Positions 41,952 through 50,288 of a DNA stretch of 64,000 nt are shown piece after piece. Origin of the DNA: Paenibacillus durus (GTDB lineage Bacteria; Bacillota; Bacilli; Paenibacillales; Paenibacillaceae); contig NZ_CP009288.1 of assembly GCF_000756615.1 (NCBI RefSeq), positions 2,294,001 to 2,358,000 on the forward strand, given 5' to 3'. Below the pieces are notes generated by a model, which was not told the DNA's origin, made no database searches, and was given only the letters and a program-made list of their open reading frames with translations. Position 1 is the stretch's first letter, and each line of letters opens with the position of its first letter. The position numbers and the translations under genes are program-made.

Positions 41952-42239
41952 ATGATAAAGCATGTCGTATTTTTTAAACTGAAGGATGGTTCGGAGGAAA
42001 GCGTGGCCAAGACTGCCGCCGTACTTCGCAATATGGAAGGTAAAATCCCTCAACTGATCTCGCTTGAAATCGGAGCCGACATTCTGCGTACCGAGCGCTC
42101 ATTCGATATCGTCTTGACCGCGGCTTTTGCCAATCTTGAAGATCTTGACGCTTATCAGGTGCATCCTGCGCATAAGGAAGTTATCGCCCATATTAGTGAG
42201 GTTAAAGAGCATTCCTTCGCTGTGGATTACGAACTTTAA
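41952..42239 (+). CDS. Dabb family stress-responsive alpha/beta-barrel protein
   Basis: 95 residues, the usual length: MIKHVVFFKLKDGSEESVAK, then IPQLISLEIGADI, and HPAHKEVIAHI near the C-terminus. Dabb domains form ferredoxin-like dimers; the members with known function are few. A GGGAG site precedes it. No substrate inferred. Confidence 0.9.
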   Translation: MIKHVVFFKLKDGSEESVAKTAAVLRNMEGKIPQLISLEIGADILRTERSFDIVLTAAFANLEDLDAYQVHPAHKEVIAHISEVKEHSFAVDYEL

Positions 42240-42294
42240 GCGGTATTTATCCGCCATAAGCACGGCTATCTGATGACGGAAAGCGGTGACCGGA

Positions 42295-42405
42295 ATGCGT
42301 GAGCTGGAATACCCCATGGAAGCGTTAACCTATCTTGTGGTATTTTTTGCGGCCTGCTTTATTATGCTTTTTTGGCTGAAGCGCCGCGGCAAACGCCGCA
42401 AATAG
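42295..42405 (+). CDS. 36-residue single-pass membrane protein
   Basis: A small ORF with GGTGA at 42285-42289 (matching the anti-SD end) before its ATG. It reads MRELEYPMEALTYLVVFFAA, then CFIMLFWLK, and ends in KRRGKRRK: one hydrophobic helix of about 18 residues and a strongly basic cytoplasmic tail (positive-inside). It fits tightly between the Dabb gene and the DUF86 gene (stop three bases before the next ribosome site). Function unknown. Coding status rests on the RBS, codon use and charge pattern. Confidence 0.6.
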   Translation: MRELEYPMEALTYLVVFFAACFIMLFWLKRRGKRRK

Positions 42406-42421
42406 CAAAGGAGTGCCTGAA

Positions 42422-42865
42422 ATGTACTATATCAACCGCGAACAAATTGAACACATTTTAGGACAAATTCCCGATATTGCGGACGGGCTGCGAATGGCGG
42501 CAGCTTCCTGGGACGGGGGAAGGATCTGGGGGCTGGTGCAGGAACGCTGCCTCCATCTCTCGATCGAGATCGTCACCGATGTCGGCAGCTGCCTCATTGA
42601 CGGTTTTATTATGCGTGACGCCGGCAGTTACGAGGATATTATCACCATCATTCATGAGGAGTCGGTATTTCGCGATAAAGAAATGTATGACCGGCTTATC
42701 GAGCTGGTGTCGCTGCGCAAGGCTCTTGTACAGGAATATTACGCCTGGGAGCGGGAACGGCTGCATCCGCTGGCGGCCGTGCTTCCGGAGCTGCTGCCCC
42801 GTTTTGCCGCCGAAGTCCGAAGCTATCTGAATCAGGAACTGGGCACAGCCCTTCCGGTAAGCTAA
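42422..42865 (+). CDS. DUF86 / HepT-like protein (YutE-like)
   Basis: 147 residues from the ATG at 42422 (AAAGGAG at 42408-42414); a GTG three codons upstream overlaps the site. IVTDVGSCLIDGFIMRDAGSYEDIITIIHEE is the signature of the YutE group of DUF86. HepT-type toxins of this superfamily carry R-x4-H-x-Y; the matching stretch here is RKALVQEYY, with Gln for His. No MNT nucleotidyltransferase antitoxin gene is adjacent. It is thus more likely a housekeeping relative than a working HepT toxin. Confidence 0.8.
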   Translation: MYYINREQIEHILGQIPDIADGLRMAAASWDGGRIWGLVQERCLHLSIEIVTDVGSCLIDGFIMRDAGSYEDIITIIHEESVFRDKEMYDRLIELVSLRKALVQEYYAWERERLHPLAAVLPELLPRFAAEVRSYLNQELGTALPVS

Positions 42866-42911
42866 GATACGCCGCGCCTGTGAAATCTGTAAGCAGAAGG
42901 GGGGGACCGAG

Positions 42912-43553
42912 ATGAAGAGAGGGCAGGAGAACGGTTCGACCAGACACATCATCATGACGCTTCTAAAAATGAAAGGACCGTTGACTATTGGAGCACTTGC
43001 CGAGGAACTCGGCATTACGGAAATGGGAGTAAGACGCCATGTTCTGCAGCTTGAGCGGGAGGGACTTGCCAGAAACAGGATTGTGCGGCAGGCGATGGGC
43101 CGGCCCATGCATATGTATTCGCTGACGGAAAGGGCCGAAGACTATTTCCCCAAAAATTATCACAACCTTACGCTGGAGCTGCTTCGCGAATTGGACCACA
43201 CCAGCGGGACCGAGGCCGTGAACGTCCTGTTCGAGGGGCGGAGGCGCAGGCTGCTGGCGCAGTACAGCCCCATGATGGAGCGGAGAAATCTCGAAGAGAG
43301 AGTGGCGGAACTGTCCGCCATCCAGAATTCCGGCGGCTATATGGCGGAATGGGACCGGGAAGAGGACGGATCTTTTGTACTCCGGGAGTACAACTGCCCC
43401 ATCCGCCAGGTTGCCGTCCAGTACCGCAAGGCCTGCGAGTGCGAGCAGAATCTGTTCGAGGAATTGCTGAATGCAAGAGTTTCGCGCAGTGACTGCATGG
43501 CCGAGGGCGGGCAATGCTGCAGATACTCGATTAAACCGAAGCACCTTTTGTAA
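42912..43553 (+). CDS. SufR-like DeoR-type regulator with C-terminal cysteine cluster
   Basis: 213 residues. The N-terminal winged helix is LLKMKGPLTIGALAEELGITEMGVRRHVLQLEREGL; the middle is a helical/beta dimer domain. The C-terminus has EYNCPIRQVA, RKACECEQ, RSDCMAEGGQCCRYSIK, a cysteine spacing close to that of SufR, which binds an iron-sulfur cluster and represses suf genes. Cluster ligation here is inferred from this pattern. A poly-G ribosome site precedes it. It may sense iron-sulfur status or redox; targets are not visible in the window. Confidence 0.82.
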   Translation: MKRGQENGSTRHIIMTLLKMKGPLTIGALAEELGITEMGVRRHVLQLEREGLARNRIVRQAMGRPMHMYSLTERAEDYFPKNYHNLTLELLRELDHTSGTEAVNVLFEGRRRRLLAQYSPMMERRNLEERVAELSAIQNSGGYMAEWDREEDGSFVLREYNCPIRQVAVQYRKACECEQNLFEELLNARVSRSDCMAEGGQCCRYSIKPKHLL

Positions 43554-43668
43554 GGAAACGGCAATCGTCAGGGCGGTAAAAAAACTTCCTCATCAGTCAC
43601 GGGACGGCCTCTCTCTGCTTATGATATAAGCAGGATCTAGGCATTCGCCCGTAAAGGAGAGATGAAAG

Positions 43669-44046
43669 ATGAAGAAGAACACGAAAAGCTTGCTGTGGGG
43701 AATCGTTGCCGGAGGCGCCGTCGGTTCGGTGACCGCTCTGCTGCTGGCGCCCAAATCCGGAAAAGAGCTGCGCAAGGATATCTCGGACGGCGCTGGGGCA
43801 ACAGTGGATAAAGCGCAGGAACTTGTTCATCAGGCCTCAGACAAGACCGTGGAATGGTACAGTAAAGCCAAGGATTCGGTGGAGCAGGTGATTCAAGAGG
43901 TAACGGACTGGGGCAAACAGTTCACTAAGGCAGAGGATGAAGCTGCGGTCATTTCTGCCCAGGATATTGAACCGGCGGCCGGCGGCTCCGGCCCCGGGGA
44001 TGAAATTGGCTCATCGGCTGCGGATGATACAGGGGAAAAGGCGTGA
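43669..44046 (+). CDS. YtxH domain-containing protein
   Basis: 125 residues. An N-terminal hydrophobic segment (LLWGIVAGGAVGSVTALLLAP) is followed by KSGKELRKDI, the YtxH signature, then an amphipathic helix and an acidic, Gly/Ser/Ala-rich tail. YtxH-like proteins are small membrane-associated stress proteins; relatives are often sigma-B linked. AAAGGAGAG precedes the ATG. A TATGATATAA-type minus-10 box lies about 50 bases before the start. Confidence 0.87.
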   Translation: MKKNTKSLLWGIVAGGAVGSVTALLLAPKSGKELRKDISDGAGATVDKAQELVHQASDKTVEWYSKAKDSVEQVIQEVTDWGKQFTKAEDEAAVISAQDIEPAAGGSGPGDEIGSSAADDTGEKA

Positions 44047-44068
44047 CGGCTGTCACGCTGGCAGCCGT
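44046..44068 (+). terminator. Hairpin at the end of the YtxH gene
   Basis: ACGGCTG (44046-44052) pairs with CAGCCGT (44062-44068), then TTAG. Weak T-tract. Confidence 0.45.
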
Positions 44069-44141
44069 TTAGCCGTCAGCTCCCGGTCAGATCGCGATGC
44101 CTGACAAAGCCGGCAAGCTATTGCTTCCACAGCTGTACGGT

Positions 44142-44199
44142 ATGCCCTTGAACCAGCCGCCGCTTCGCTTGTTGCGAACAGGCGCTCTTTCAAGGGCAT
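44142..44199. repeat. Long inverted repeat upstream of the racemase gene
   Basis: ATGCCCTTGAA (44142-44152) pairs with TTCAAGGGCAT (44189-44199); inside it TTCGC-TTGTT-GCGAA makes a second stem. TTATCTTTTTC follows. It could be a terminator of the YtxH unit or a structured repeat. The remaining gene-free sequence 44069-44395 shows only this element and the murI ribosome site. Confidence 0.5.
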
Positions 44200-44395
44200 T
44201 TATCTTTTTCAGGCCTATGGAAAGTTCCTGGCGGGCTAAGGACAAGAAGCTGCGCAGTCCAGGATTAAGGCGAGGGGGAGTTTCTCCTCTTGAACTGGGG
44301 AGATAAATGGAGTATTATCTGCAATTGGGACAGGAAGCCCGGTACACTTTGCTTCCGCCTTACATAAGCTATTCAAAACAAGATGAAGGAAGCGT

Positions 44396-45223
44396 GTGTT
44401 CGTGCAGCAAGCTATCGCTATACTAGACTCGGGCGTAGGCGGATTGACGGTTGCCAAGGAAGTAATGAGGCAGCTGCCGAGGGAGAAAATCATTTATTTC
44501 GGAGACACCGCCCGCGCCCCGTACGGACCCCGTTCGTCCGAGGAAGTCAAACTTTTTACCGAGCAAATTGTCGATTATCTTATTCAATTCAATCCGAAAA
44601 TGATCGTGATCGCTTGCAACACGGCGACTGCGGCCGCCCTCGATTATATATCGGCGAAAGTGGAGATTCCGGTCATCGGCGTCATTCATCCCGGCGCCCG
44701 CGCCGCCATCAGCGCGACAAAGACCGGACGGGTAGGCGTAATCGGCACCGTAGGAACGATTGGCAGTGGAGCCTACACCGCAGCGCTGAAACAGCTGTCT
44801 CCGTATGTTGAGGTGATCAGCCAGGCATGTCCCGCGCTTGTCCCGCTGGTCGAACAGGGAATGTTCCGTACGGCGGAATGCGATCTTGCGGTCCGTGATT
44901 CGCTGAACGGCATCAAGCATGAACCGATTGATACCCTGATACTCGGGTGCACCCATTACCCGTTTCTAGTCGAGCCGATTGGGCGGGCAATGGGGCCTGG
45001 AGTCAAGCTGATCAGTTCCGCAGACGAGACGGCGCGCGAGATCAGCACCATTTTGTACGACAAGGGAAAGCTAGCGAGGGGAGACGACAGTCCGGTGCAC
45101 CAGTTCTTCTGCAGCGGCGACGCAGGCATATTCCAGAGGATCGCCATGGACTGGCTTGGTGAGCAGATCAGACGCACGCCGGTGGTATGGCAGGTATCAT
45201 CGCTTGAACCTACGGATGTCTGA
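44396..45223 (+). CDS. murI: Glutamate racemase (MurI/RacE)
   Basis: 275 residues from a GTG after AAGGAAG. It converts L- to D-glutamate for peptidoglycan. The two catalytic cysteines are in VIACNTATAAAL and LGCTHYPFL; DSGVGGLTVAKE and FGDTARAPYGPRS are the usual substrate-binding motifs. It is followed by a strong terminator, so it is transcribed alone or with the small upstream gene. Confidence 0.95.
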   Translation: MFVQQAIAILDSGVGGLTVAKEVMRQLPREKIIYFGDTARAPYGPRSSEEVKLFTEQIVDYLIQFNPKMIVIACNTATAAALDYISAKVEIPVIGVIHPGARAAISATKTGRVGVIGTVGTIGSGAYTAALKQLSPYVEVISQACPALVPLVEQGMFRTAECDLAVRDSLNGIKHEPIDTLILGCTHYPFLVEPIGRAMGPGVKLISSADETAREISTILYDKGKLARGDDSPVHQFFCSGDAGIFQRIAMDWLGEQIRRTPVVWQVSSLEPTDV

Positions 45224-45275
45224 GTGTAACTTCAAGACAACTCTTTCATTCGATGTCAAAATCATATTCGCATTC

Positions 45276-45312
45276 AGAACGGCCGGGCGGCGTAAGCCCG
45301 GCCGTTCTTTGC
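45276..45312 (+). terminator. Strong terminator after murI
   Basis: AGAACGGCCGGGC (45276-45288) pairs with GCCCGGCCGTTCT (45296-45308), then TTTG. Confidence 0.85.
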
Positions 45313-45399
45313 GCATGTAGGACAAGAGGATTCGCATACAATTAACAAAGCCGTCACAGCTACAGCAGGGTAGGAAACGCAGCGGAGAGGATGAGAGGT

Positions 45400-46602
45400 A
45401 TGCTTCAATATATTGTCCGCAAGGGAGATACTGTGAGGCGGATAGCCGCCGCGCACGGACTTACTTCAGGGCATGTGATACAGGGGAATCCTTGGGCGGC
45501 GGACCAGCCGTACCTTTTTCCGGGGCAGGTGCTGTTTCTGCCTTCCGTTCAGCGCAGACGACATATTGCGCAGGAAGGGGAGCGCATGAAGGATGTGGCG
45601 GCACTCTACGGGGTCAGCCTGGAAGCGCTGGAACAGCTTAATCCCGGTATATCTCCGGGCGGATTCTGCGCACCTGGGAAAACTCTGGTTATTCCGGCAT
45701 CCGAACGGGCGGCGGTCGTAACCCTGCGGGGCGAGTACGGGCCTTCGGAACTTGCGGCGGACATCGGCCTTCTGATCAATAAATATCCCTTTATCTCGGC
45801 AAGTACGATAGGCTTTAGTGTCCTTGGCAAACCGCTGCATTTGCTGCGGATTGGCAGCGGCCGCCGCAGACTGCATGTGAATGCGGCGCTGCATGCTAAC
45901 GAGTGGCTGACCTCGCCCTGTCTTCTGGCCTTTCTGGAGCAGTATGCCGAAGCTTATGAGAAAGGCCGGAAATGGAATGGTCACAGCCCGGAAGGATGGT
46001 TCAACAACTGGACGGTTTGGGCCGTCCCGATGGCGAACCCCGACGGTGTGGAGCTGGTGCAGGAAGGAGCCGGTCCATGGCATCCTTACAGGCGGGAGCT
46101 TGCGGAATGGAACGGGGGACGAGGCAGCTTCCGCCACTGGAAAGCCAATATCCGGGGCGTAGACCTTGGGGACCAATTCCCGGCCTTTTGGGAAGAAGAA
46201 CAATCTCGCCGGGGCATGAGCGGACCTTCTCCCCAGGATTATGGCGGCCCGTCACCGCTAAGCGAGCCGGAGGCTGCTGCGCTGGCTTCGCTGTGCGAGA
46301 AGGCGCCTGCGGATATAGCGGTGTCGCTGCACAGCCAAGGACAGGAGATCTACTGGAACTATCGCGGGTATGAGCCGCCGGAGAGCCGGGAACTCGCGGA
46401 ACGTCTGGCGCTGGCAGGCGGCTACCGCGCGGTTGCTCTGACCGAAAGTGACGCGGGATTTAAGGACTGGTTCATTATGAAATTCAGAAAACCGGGGTTC
46501 ACCGTGGAGCTGGGTCTGGGCAGAAATCCGCTCCCGCTTGAGGATTTTGAAGATCTAACGCTAGAAACGGGGCAGATTCTGGCTGCTATTCTATCTCAAT
46601 GA
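45400..46602 (+). CDS. LysM-domain M14 peptidase (gamma-D-glutamyl-L-diamino acid endopeptidase I-like)
   Basis: About 400 residues. Two LysM repeats (LQYIVRKGDTVRRIAAAHG; HIAQEGERMKDVAALYG) lead into a metallocarboxypeptidase fold. Zinc ligands are in NAALHANEW (H-x-x-E) and the later VSLHSQG; catalytic Glu is in FTVELGLG. NPDGVELV and WKANIRGVDLGDQFP match the Bacillus endopeptidase I group (YqgT), which cuts muropeptides between D-Glu and diaminopimelate. The usual Asn in GVDLND is Gly here. No signal peptide, as in YqgT. The ATG at 45400 is preferred because GAGAGG abuts the ATG at 45391. Confidence 0.86.
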   Translation: MLQYIVRKGDTVRRIAAAHGLTSGHVIQGNPWAADQPYLFPGQVLFLPSVQRRRHIAQEGERMKDVAALYGVSLEALEQLNPGISPGGFCAPGKTLVIPASERAAVVTLRGEYGPSELAADIGLLINKYPFISASTIGFSVLGKPLHLLRIGSGRRRLHVNAALHANEWLTSPCLLAFLEQYAEAYEKGRKWNGHSPEGWFNNWTVWAVPMANPDGVELVQEGAGPWHPYRRELAEWNGGRGSFRHWKANIRGVDLGDQFPAFWEEEQSRRGMSGPSPQDYGGPSPLSEPEAAALASLCEKAPADIAVSLHSQGQEIYWNYRGYEPPESRELAERLALAGGYRAVALTESDAGFKDWFIMKFRKPGFTVELGLGRNPLPLEDFEDLTLETGQILAAILSQ

Positions 46603-46648
46603 AAGTAAGTGAAACATTTTCAGCATAGCTGCGTAATCTATATGTAGA

Positions 46649-46698
46649 GGGTATGGCCGTATACTTCGCTAAAGCTGTTGCACGGCCGTACCCTTTTT
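46649..46698 (+). terminator. Terminator after the M14 peptidase
   Basis: GGGTATGGCCGT (46649-46660) pairs with ACGGCCGTACCC (46682-46693), then TTTTT; long loop. Confidence 0.7.
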
Positions 46699-46772
46699 AC
46701 TGAATCGCTCTGGTTAAAAGCTGGCCGAAGGGGTATGGATGAAGTATAGAGCTTAGAGGAAGGAGACCGAAG

Positions 46773-47051
46773 ATGAAACTAAAGAAGCTGCTGTCGCTTA
46801 AAGGATGGTCTCAAGTGCTGCGAAGCACATGGCAATACATCATCTCTCCGCATGTCGCGCTAGGGGACAAACTGTTGTTCGCGATTCCGGTGGCGCTGTA
46901 TTGGGTGCTGCCCGATGTTATGCCTTTTATGCCGATTGACGATATTGGTGTATCGATGATGCTGATGGCCTGGTTCGTCTCCAGAATGGACCGCAAATAC
47001 CCGGCGCTGAATGACGCGAAAAGATTGAGGCTGAACGGCGGGAGCAGATAA
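46773..47051 (+). CDS. YkvA domain protein (DUF1232)
   Basis: 92 residues. The YkvA core is DKLLFAIPVALYWVLPDVMPFMPIDDIGV, a conserved hydrophobic hairpin with the P-DxxPxxxxDD pattern. Probable membrane-associated protein of unknown function. AAGGAG lies before the ATG. Confidence 0.88.
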   Translation: MKLKKLLSLKGWSQVLRSTWQYIISPHVALGDKLLFAIPVALYWVLPDVMPFMPIDDIGVSMMLMAWFVSRMDRKYPALNDAKRLRLNGGSR

Positions 47052-47141
47052 AATTTAAAGTTTGGTTGCATTATCCTGCGGTTTTCCTTTAAAATATATC
47101 ACTAGAGTATAGAAATCCAGTTGTCAGGAGATGGACGGACT

Positions 47142-47444
47142 ATGAAAGTCAAAATTACCCGCAACGCGGCTAAAGTTATAAAGAAACAGATGGATCTGGA
47201 AGAAAATAAGGATCTGAAGCTGCGCGTTCTGATTACCCATTCGCATGGCGATCATGCCCACTATGGTCTTGATTTGGACACGCCCAAGGAGAACGACGAG
47301 GTCATTCCGACGGATAAAGACATCGACGTTATTCTGGAAAAGGGGCAGCCGCTTCTTGATGGCGTAAAGGTCGACTATCTGTATTTTCCGCAAGAAGGTT
47401 TTGTTATTACGAACCCGTCCCAAGGCAACCACGGAGACCACTAA
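47142..47444 (+). CDS. HesB/IscA-like protein without the usual cysteines
   Basis: 100 residues from the ATG at 47142 (CAGGAG upstream). The A-type fold is seen: VKITRNAAKVIKKQM, VLITHSHGDHAHYGLDLD, VKVDYLYFPQEGFVITNPSQG. The three cysteines that hold iron or clusters in IscA/SufA are absent; the region around the first has a histidine-rich stretch (HSHGDHAH) and the end has GNHGDH. Related Bacillus proteins (YneR-like) also lack cysteines. A metal-binding but not cluster-carrying role is possible. Confidence 0.8.
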   Translation: MKVKITRNAAKVIKKQMDLEENKDLKLRVLITHSHGDHAHYGLDLDTPKENDEVIPTDKDIDVILEKGQPLLDGVKVDYLYFPQEGFVITNPSQGNHGDH

Positions 47445-47497
47445 GCTATTGGCTTTTGCAGGCTGAAGCTGTCTGGACGGTAAAGAAGGGAACAGCA

Positions 47498-47737
47498 ATG
47501 GCTAACGATATACGCATTTGCGATAAATGCAATCATATGAGCATCAAAAGCGTTCTGCCGAAGCTCCGCAAAATGGCGCCTGACGCCGAGATCAAAATCG
47601 GCTGCAAGTCCTACTGCGGCCCATGCGGCAAGCGCGCTTTCGTCTACATCAACGGCCGCTATGTCAGCGCTCCGACCGAGGACGAGGTTTTGAAGAAAGT
47701 GGAGCCTTTCATAAAGCAGCCCGCAGTAAAGAAATAG
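47498..47737 (+). CDS. DUF1450 protein (YuzB-like)
   Basis: 79 residues. Cysteines are in ICDKCNHM, IGCKSYCGPCGKRAF, a spacing typical of DUF1450 and like that of a thin metal- or thiol-binding domain; VYINGRYVSAPTEDEVLKKVEPFI is the usual C-terminus. AAGGG precedes the ATG. It follows the HesB-like gene by 53 bases and may share its transcript. Confidence 0.87.
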   Translation: MANDIRICDKCNHMSIKSVLPKLRKMAPDAEIKIGCKSYCGPCGKRAFVYINGRYVSAPTEDEVLKKVEPFIKQPAVKK

Positions 47738-47788
47738 ATAGGATTGAATTGGATCTGTACTTTGCCGGAATTCGGAGAGTACCCTTTT

Positions 47789-47826
47789 GGCCGTTTTTGC
47801 AGGTTGACTGCAAGAATGGCCTTTTC
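47789..47826 (+). terminator. Terminator after the DUF1450 gene
   Basis: GGCCGTTTTTGCAG (from 47789) pairs with CTGCAAGAATGGCC (to 47821), then TTTT. Confidence 0.8.
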
Positions 47827-47931
47827 TGTTCTCTTATGACCCGGGACTGAGATTTGGCAGAATAGGGCGACGTGATATAATAGACTGGATAGATTGAAAT
47901 CGACCGAGTACATAGAGGAGCGGGTGATCCA

Positions 47932-48756
47932 ATGAGACAATTATCGGATACCATTTTACTGAATAACGGAGTTGCCATGCCGTGCTTCGGGCTAGGAACG
48001 TATAAAGCCGAGGGCAATGAGGTGGAAAATGCGGTGACGGCGGCGCTTGAGCTGGGCTACCGGAGCATCGATACGGCGTCCCTGTACGGGAACGAGCACG
48101 AAGTGGGACGGGCCATTCGGGCCAGCGGTCGGCGCAGGGATGAGCTGTTCGTCACAACCAAGGTTTGGAATGATGATCAGGGCTATGACAGCACGCTGGC
48201 CGCTTTTGAGAAGAGCCGTGAGGCCTTGGGTCTGGAAGTAATCGACTTGTACCTGATTCATTGGCCGGGACTGAACAAATACAAGGAGACGTGGCGCGCG
48301 CTGGAGCGTCTGTACGAGGAAGGCAGCGTCCGCGCAATCGGCGTCAGCAATTTCCAGATTCACCATCTGGAGTCGCTGATGAATGACAGCAACATCGTTC
48401 CGGCAGTGAACCAGGTAGAGCTGCATCCCCGTCTAAGACAGCGGCCGCTGCATGATTTCTGCTTGCTGAACAATATTCAGATCGAAGCCTGGGCGCCGCT
48501 TATGAAGGGGCAGCTGCAGGATAACGGAACGCTGACATCCATTGCGCGCTTGCATGGCAAATCGGTCTCACAGGTCATTCTCCGCTGGGAATTGCAGCAT
48601 GACATCGTCATTATTCCGAAATCCGTAACGCCTTCCCGTATTAAGGAGAATAGTGAGATTCTCGATTTCGAGTTATCCCAGGAGGAAATGAACGCTATCG
48701 ATACGCTGGATACCGGGGAACGCATCGGCAGGCATCCGGACGAGTTGATGTTCTAA
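47932..48756 (+). CDS. Aldo/keto reductase (YtbE/YvgN-like)
   Basis: 274 residues. Catalytic residues: Asp in SIDTASLYGNE, Tyr in the same motif, Lys in VTTKVWN, His in YLIHWPG. IGVSNFQIHHL and NQVELHPRL are standard, and IPKSVTPSRIKEN is the NADPH site. Bacillus YvgN-type enzymes reduce glyoxal and methylglyoxal; that is the likely role. GGAGCGGGTGATCC precedes the ATG. A terminator follows. Confidence 0.92.
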   Translation: MRQLSDTILLNNGVAMPCFGLGTYKAEGNEVENAVTAALELGYRSIDTASLYGNEHEVGRAIRASGRRRDELFVTTKVWNDDQGYDSTLAAFEKSREALGLEVIDLYLIHWPGLNKYKETWRALERLYEEGSVRAIGVSNFQIHHLESLMNDSNIVPAVNQVELHPRLRQRPLHDFCLLNNIQIEAWAPLMKGQLQDNGTLTSIARLHGKSVSQVILRWELQHDIVIIPKSVTPSRIKENSEILDFELSQEEMNAIDTLDTGERIGRHPDELMF

Positions 48757-48813
48757 GGAGCCGGAGGGACTGAGGGTATTTGTAGAAGATTAACGACTGA
48801 TTATTTAAAGGAA

Positions 48814-48847
48814 ACAGGCAGGCCGCGGGATACCGCAGCCTGCCTGT
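48814..48847. terminator. Hairpin between convergent genes
   Basis: ACAGGCAGGC (48814-48823) pairs with GCCTGCCTGT (48838-48847), then ATTTAC; likely a bidirectional terminator for the reductase and the leftward methyltransferase. Confidence 0.7.
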
Positions 48848-48910
48848 ATTTACATTTAGCGTACAGCACTGCCGGAGATCATCTTCAGATCCGGTCTTAG
48901 GCGCATTCAA

Positions 48911-50068
48911 CTAATTAGCGTCCGTCTCCTTCTTCGGCGCTCTTGGCGGCAGGGGACCGAGGTACTGATAATACTGGCACTCGATCCGTCCGTTATACAG
49001 CTTGCGCCGCTTGTCCGCCTTTCTGCCGAAATGATGCTCAAACTGCTTGGAAGGACTGATGGCGAAGAACGACCAAGTCGGCAGGTGCAGCATCATCTGC
49101 CCGAACTGGCGGGTGAGTTTCTCCACTTCCTTGTCGTCGCTCAGCCGCTCCCCGTAAGGAGGATTGGTGATGATGCAGCCGTATTCACCTTCCGGTCTTG
49201 CTTTGGAAGCGGGCAGGACGGAGAAGGTGATCTCACCGGACAGGCCCGCGCTCTTGGCGGCGGCTTGCGCGACTTCGATCGCCTTTGGATCAATGTCGCT
49301 GCCGGTCAACTGCAGCGGAATGTCGTCGCGAACGGCGTCGAACGCTTCTTCCCGGGCGGTCTGCCACGCTTCCGGCGGAATTGCCGGCCAATGCTCGGAC
49401 GGGAAAGAGCGCCGAAGCCCGGGAGCGATATTCCAGGCCATCATAGCTGCCTCGATCAGGAACGTGCCCGAGCCGCAGCATGGATCGTAGAGAGGGCGGC
49501 TGCCGTTCCAGCGGCTGAGCTTCAGCAGCGCGGCGGCCATCGTCTCTTTGATCGGCGCTTCCGTAATAAGCTTGCGGTAGCCGCGCTTATGCAGCGCAGG
49601 ACCGGTTGTGTCGAGCGTAATCAGCGCGATATCATTCAGCAGCGTAACCTCGATGACGTATCGCGGACCGTTCTCGGGAAACCAGTCGGTGCGGTAATAC
49701 TGCTTCAGCTTTTCGACAACCGCTTTTTTGACAATGCCCTGCGCGGCCGGGACACTGCTAAGCTGCGACTTGTGCGAGCGTCCTTCTACGGGGAATTCGC
49801 CATGCTCGGGAATCCAATCCTGCCAGGGCAGCGCCTTGACGCCTTCGAACAGCTCGTCAAAGGTTTTGGCCGGAAATTGTCCCATATTGATCAGGACCCG
49901 GTCCGAAGTGCGCAGCCACAGGTTGCAGCGGCAAATATCGATAATATCTCCGCTGAAGAGAACGCGGCCGTTCTCGGTAGTCGTTTCATAACCCAATTCG
50001 TTTAATTCGCGTGCGACGACGGCCTCCAGTCCCATAGGGGCGGTGGCAATCAGCTGCAATTTGCTCAA
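48911..50068 (-). CDS. THUMP-domain 23S rRNA (guanine-N2) methyltransferase (RlmL/YpsC-like)
   Basis: 385 residues from a TTG at 50068 (CGGAG upstream), equal to the length of B. subtilis YpsC; the open frame continues upstream to 50185 but that part is not conserved. THUMP domain about 40-150 (FELFEGVKALPW region), then a Rossmann methyltransferase with YDPCCGSGTFLIEAA (SAM motif I), GSDIDPKAIEVA and the catalytic NPPY in IITNPPYGERLS. It modifies a guanine in 23S rRNA. It is monocistronic. Confidence 0.9.
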   Translation of the reverse strand: MSKLQLIATAPMGLEAVVARELNELGYETTTENGRVLFSGDIIDICRCNLWLRTSDRVLINMGQFPAKTFDELFEGVKALPWQDWIPEHGEFPVEGRSHKSQLSSVPAAQGIVKKAVVEKLKQYYRTDWFPENGPRYVIEVTLLNDIALITLDTTGPALHKRGYRKLITEAPIKETMAAALLKLSRWNGSRPLYDPCCGSGTFLIEAAMMAWNIAPGLRRSFPSEHWPAIPPEAWQTAREEAFDAVRDDIPLQLTGSDIDPKAIEVAQAAAKSAGLSGEITFSVLPASKARPEGEYGCIITNPPYGERLSDDKEVEKLTRQFGQMMLHLPTWSFFAISPSKQFEHHFGRKADKRRKLYNGRIECQYYQYLGPLPPRAPKKETDAN

Positions 50069-50288
50069 GAATCTCAACTCCGTTGCTTGTAGGTATGTGA
50101 GTAAAGCCAGTACAATCAAGTAGAAGCGTCCATCGCCTCCTATATAGGGGCTGACCCGCATCTCGTAGACCGTTATACTTAACATTTCAAGTATAGGCGA
50201 AGGAAGGACACATCACAACGTCCCGACGTGCCGAAGAACGGCAGTGCTTGCCTACATATGTAGAATGTGAACAAAAAGGAGATCAGCT

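Noticed and set aside
44097..44306. 69-codon frame before murI
   Set aside because: It covers the nested inverted repeat, has no family resemblance and no ribosome site.
49031..50005. Rightward 324-codon frame opposite the RlmL-like gene
   Set aside because: Antisense shadow in GC-rich DNA; the leftward frame has conserved THUMP, SAM and NPPY motifs.
50069..50185. N-terminal extension of the RlmL-like protein
   Set aside because: Hydrophobic, not conserved, no ribosome site; the TTG at 50068 restores the expected length of 385 residues.
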